From: Acanthochlamys bracteata
Taxonomy: Eukaryota; Streptophyta; Magnoliopsida; Pandanales; Velloziaceae
Assembly: GCA_019914995.1 (NCBI GenBank)
Contig: CM034134.1
Location: forward strand, 6,952,463 to 7,016,462
DNA: 64,000 bases
Direction of reading: 5' to 3'
How positions within the stretch are numbered: position 1 is the first letter of the stretch; each line of letters opens with the position of its first letter. The notes beneath the pieces are model-generated. The model searched no databases. It was given only the letters and a program-made list of their open reading frames with translations, and was not told the origin of the DNA. Below are positions 62,854-64,000 of the stretch, piece by piece. Made by a program: the position numbers and the translations under genes.

Positions 62854-63866
62854 TTATGGAAGTTCAGTTATCACTCTAAGCTTCTCAAGGATCACCTGCT
62901 CTTGCTTGGCATCTATAACTGCTTAGGAATTCAAAATATTGACCAAAGCAGTTAGTATACACTATAAGGGTCCCTAAATTTAGCAACTGCTGAAAAGAGA
63001 AAAGACAGCAGAATGTATTAGTAAATTAATGAAAGCCAATGAACTGATGAGCTAGTGAAATGTCTTGTTAGCAACAGCTCAGGGGAATTTCTTGAACAAA
63101 AAATGACCAAAAATATTCTAGAACCAAGTAATGTATTATGGACACAAGTATCGGAATGACTAGAATTAAATCTTGGAAGGATACATTCTTGATCGGGATT
63201 TTCAGAGAAATTGGAGTGTAGTGCATTCCCTACATTATCCACAATTGCAGAAGTTGTCATTGATGACTCAATACATAGTATTGCAGCAATAGCATCAAGC
63301 CTGGTGACCTCATTTCTGAACATGAGTCTCGCATGTGCTGGCAAAGGAGAGAAAATATAGCTAAGAACATATAAACAAAATCTAATGACGTAATTGCATG
63401 GGACAGAGAAAATTATAGAATACCTTGTGCAAGTCTTATCAGACTTTCAAGCATGCGAACGGTTGTTCTAGCTGTGCCAAAAAGCACCAAATCAAATGGC
63501 ATCCATTTCCAGTAATTAGCAAGTGAAATAGGTCACATAATGTCCCTTCAATCACTTTAAGTCTTTTTTTTTGGTCAAACAATAAATTACCAGCCACCAC
63601 TGCAGGTTGCGAATCAGGGGGGGGGGGGGAATGTGGTCGTGTTGTGTATCAAGCGACTAAACTACTGATTGACAAACTCACTTTTTTTTAACATCAACCA
63701 TTGCATACATAGGATTAGGTTTCTCCGAATTTTTGGTAGGCATCATCTACTAACCTGCATTATGGGCAGCTGATCAATGTTGAAGCTGGTAATAGCAGGA
63801 GATAACTCTTTCTGACTCCTTGATTAGAACAGGCTTCCAATACTGCTTTACATAGTTGATATACTC
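62854..63866 (-). CDS. MCM9: DNA helicase MCM9, 3' end (partial; spliced)
   Basis: MCM9 works with MCM8 as an AAA+ helicase in homologous recombination repair. On the - strand the exons are 63866-63755, 63471-63424, 63337-63185 and 62912-62854 (stop TAA). Peptide pieces are EYINYVKQYWKPVL, ARTTVRMLESLIRLAQ (sensor-2 region), AHARLMFRNEVTRLDAI with ILCIESSMTTSAIVD, and the tail YAKQEQVILEKLRVITELP. Exon phases agree. The exon 63866-63755 has an in-frame TGA where the family usually has Arg, and its 3' end and following intron are duplicated upstream (63876-64000). The upstream copy, beyond the window edge, may be the one used. The rest of the gene lies past 64000. It is either functional with exon choice or a decaying copy. 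Confidence 0.85.
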
Positions 63867-64000
63867 CTTGGGGGGAGTTGTATATCAAGCCACTAAACTA
63901 CTGTTTGACAAACTCACTTTTTTTTAACACCAACCGTTGCATACATAGGATTAGGTTTCTTCGCATTTTTTGTAGGCACCATCTACTAACCTGCATTATG
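63640..64000. repeat. Tandem duplication of an MCM9 exon end and intron
   Basis: 63656-63764 and 63892-64000 are about 93 percent identical by eye and 236 bases apart. Both end with CTAACCTGCATTATG, the exon/intron junction on the - strand. The second copy is cut by the window edge. Confidence 0.85.

Noticed and set aside
63018-63184. Open extension of the MCM9 exon to a stop at 63018
   Set aside because: The donor GTATCC at 63184 and a phase-matched last exon at 62912-62854 encoding the expected YAKQEQ tail show this is intron.
1-64000. CRISPR arrays, rRNA and tRNA genes
   Set aside because: None seen; the periodic repeats are transposon minisatellites, and no tRNA TPsiC-arm plus anticodon arrangement was found by eye.

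Overview
This is nuclear DNA from a flowering plant, probably a dicot. Genes have many GT-AG introns and lie in very A+T-rich intergenic DNA full of transposon relics. The proteins include a plastid dicarboxylate carrier, an HD-Zip class I factor and a GPI-anchored LysM receptor, which are plant-specific. No species call is possible from the sequence alone.

Five host genes are recognisable. (1) The 3' half of QTRT1, queuine tRNA-ribosyltransferase catalytic subunit, + strand, 392-3240, nine exons. (2) A plastid-envelope dicarboxylate/malate translocator (DiT), + strand, 19908-25284, four exons, 568 aa. (3) An HD-Zip I transcription factor, + strand, 36820-38671, three exons, 283 aa, whose leader carries two upstream ORFs. 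(4) A LysM GPI-anchored pattern receptor of LYM1/LYM3 type, - strand, 49117-45619, five exons, 414 aa. (5) The 3' end of the helicase gene MCM9, - strand, 64000-62854, with a tandemly duplicated exon, one copy of which holds an in-frame TGA. They share no pathway; this is ordinary plant gene order, not an operon.

The rest is layered mobile DNA. A 6.9 kb MULE (5504-12409) with about 0.8 kb terminal inverted repeats sits in an older hAT-type MITE (5207-12677), both with recognisable target duplications. It carries a FAR1-type transposase gene without any frameshift but with seven in-frame stops, six of them TGA at Trp positions. It also carries a small captured fragment of a PP2A B'' subunit gene. 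14.0-18.0 kb holds a degraded Ty3/gypsy element (itself hit by a MITE) and an LTR in the opposite orientation. 27.4-27.9 kb is a long-armed foldback element inserted in a (TA)n tract. 49.9-54.5 kb is bounded by long diverged inverted repeats. 55-61.7 kb is a broken PIF/Harbinger element (Myb/SANT-like gene plus DDE transposase), with a hAT-type MITE inserted in the transposase (perfect 8 bp duplication).

The most unusual signals are the TGA-for-Trp pattern in the MULE transposase, the duplicated MCM9 exon, the uORF-bearing HD-Zip leader, the captured PP2A fragment, and the large inverted-repeat element. All similarity statements are from reading by eye; no searches were run.
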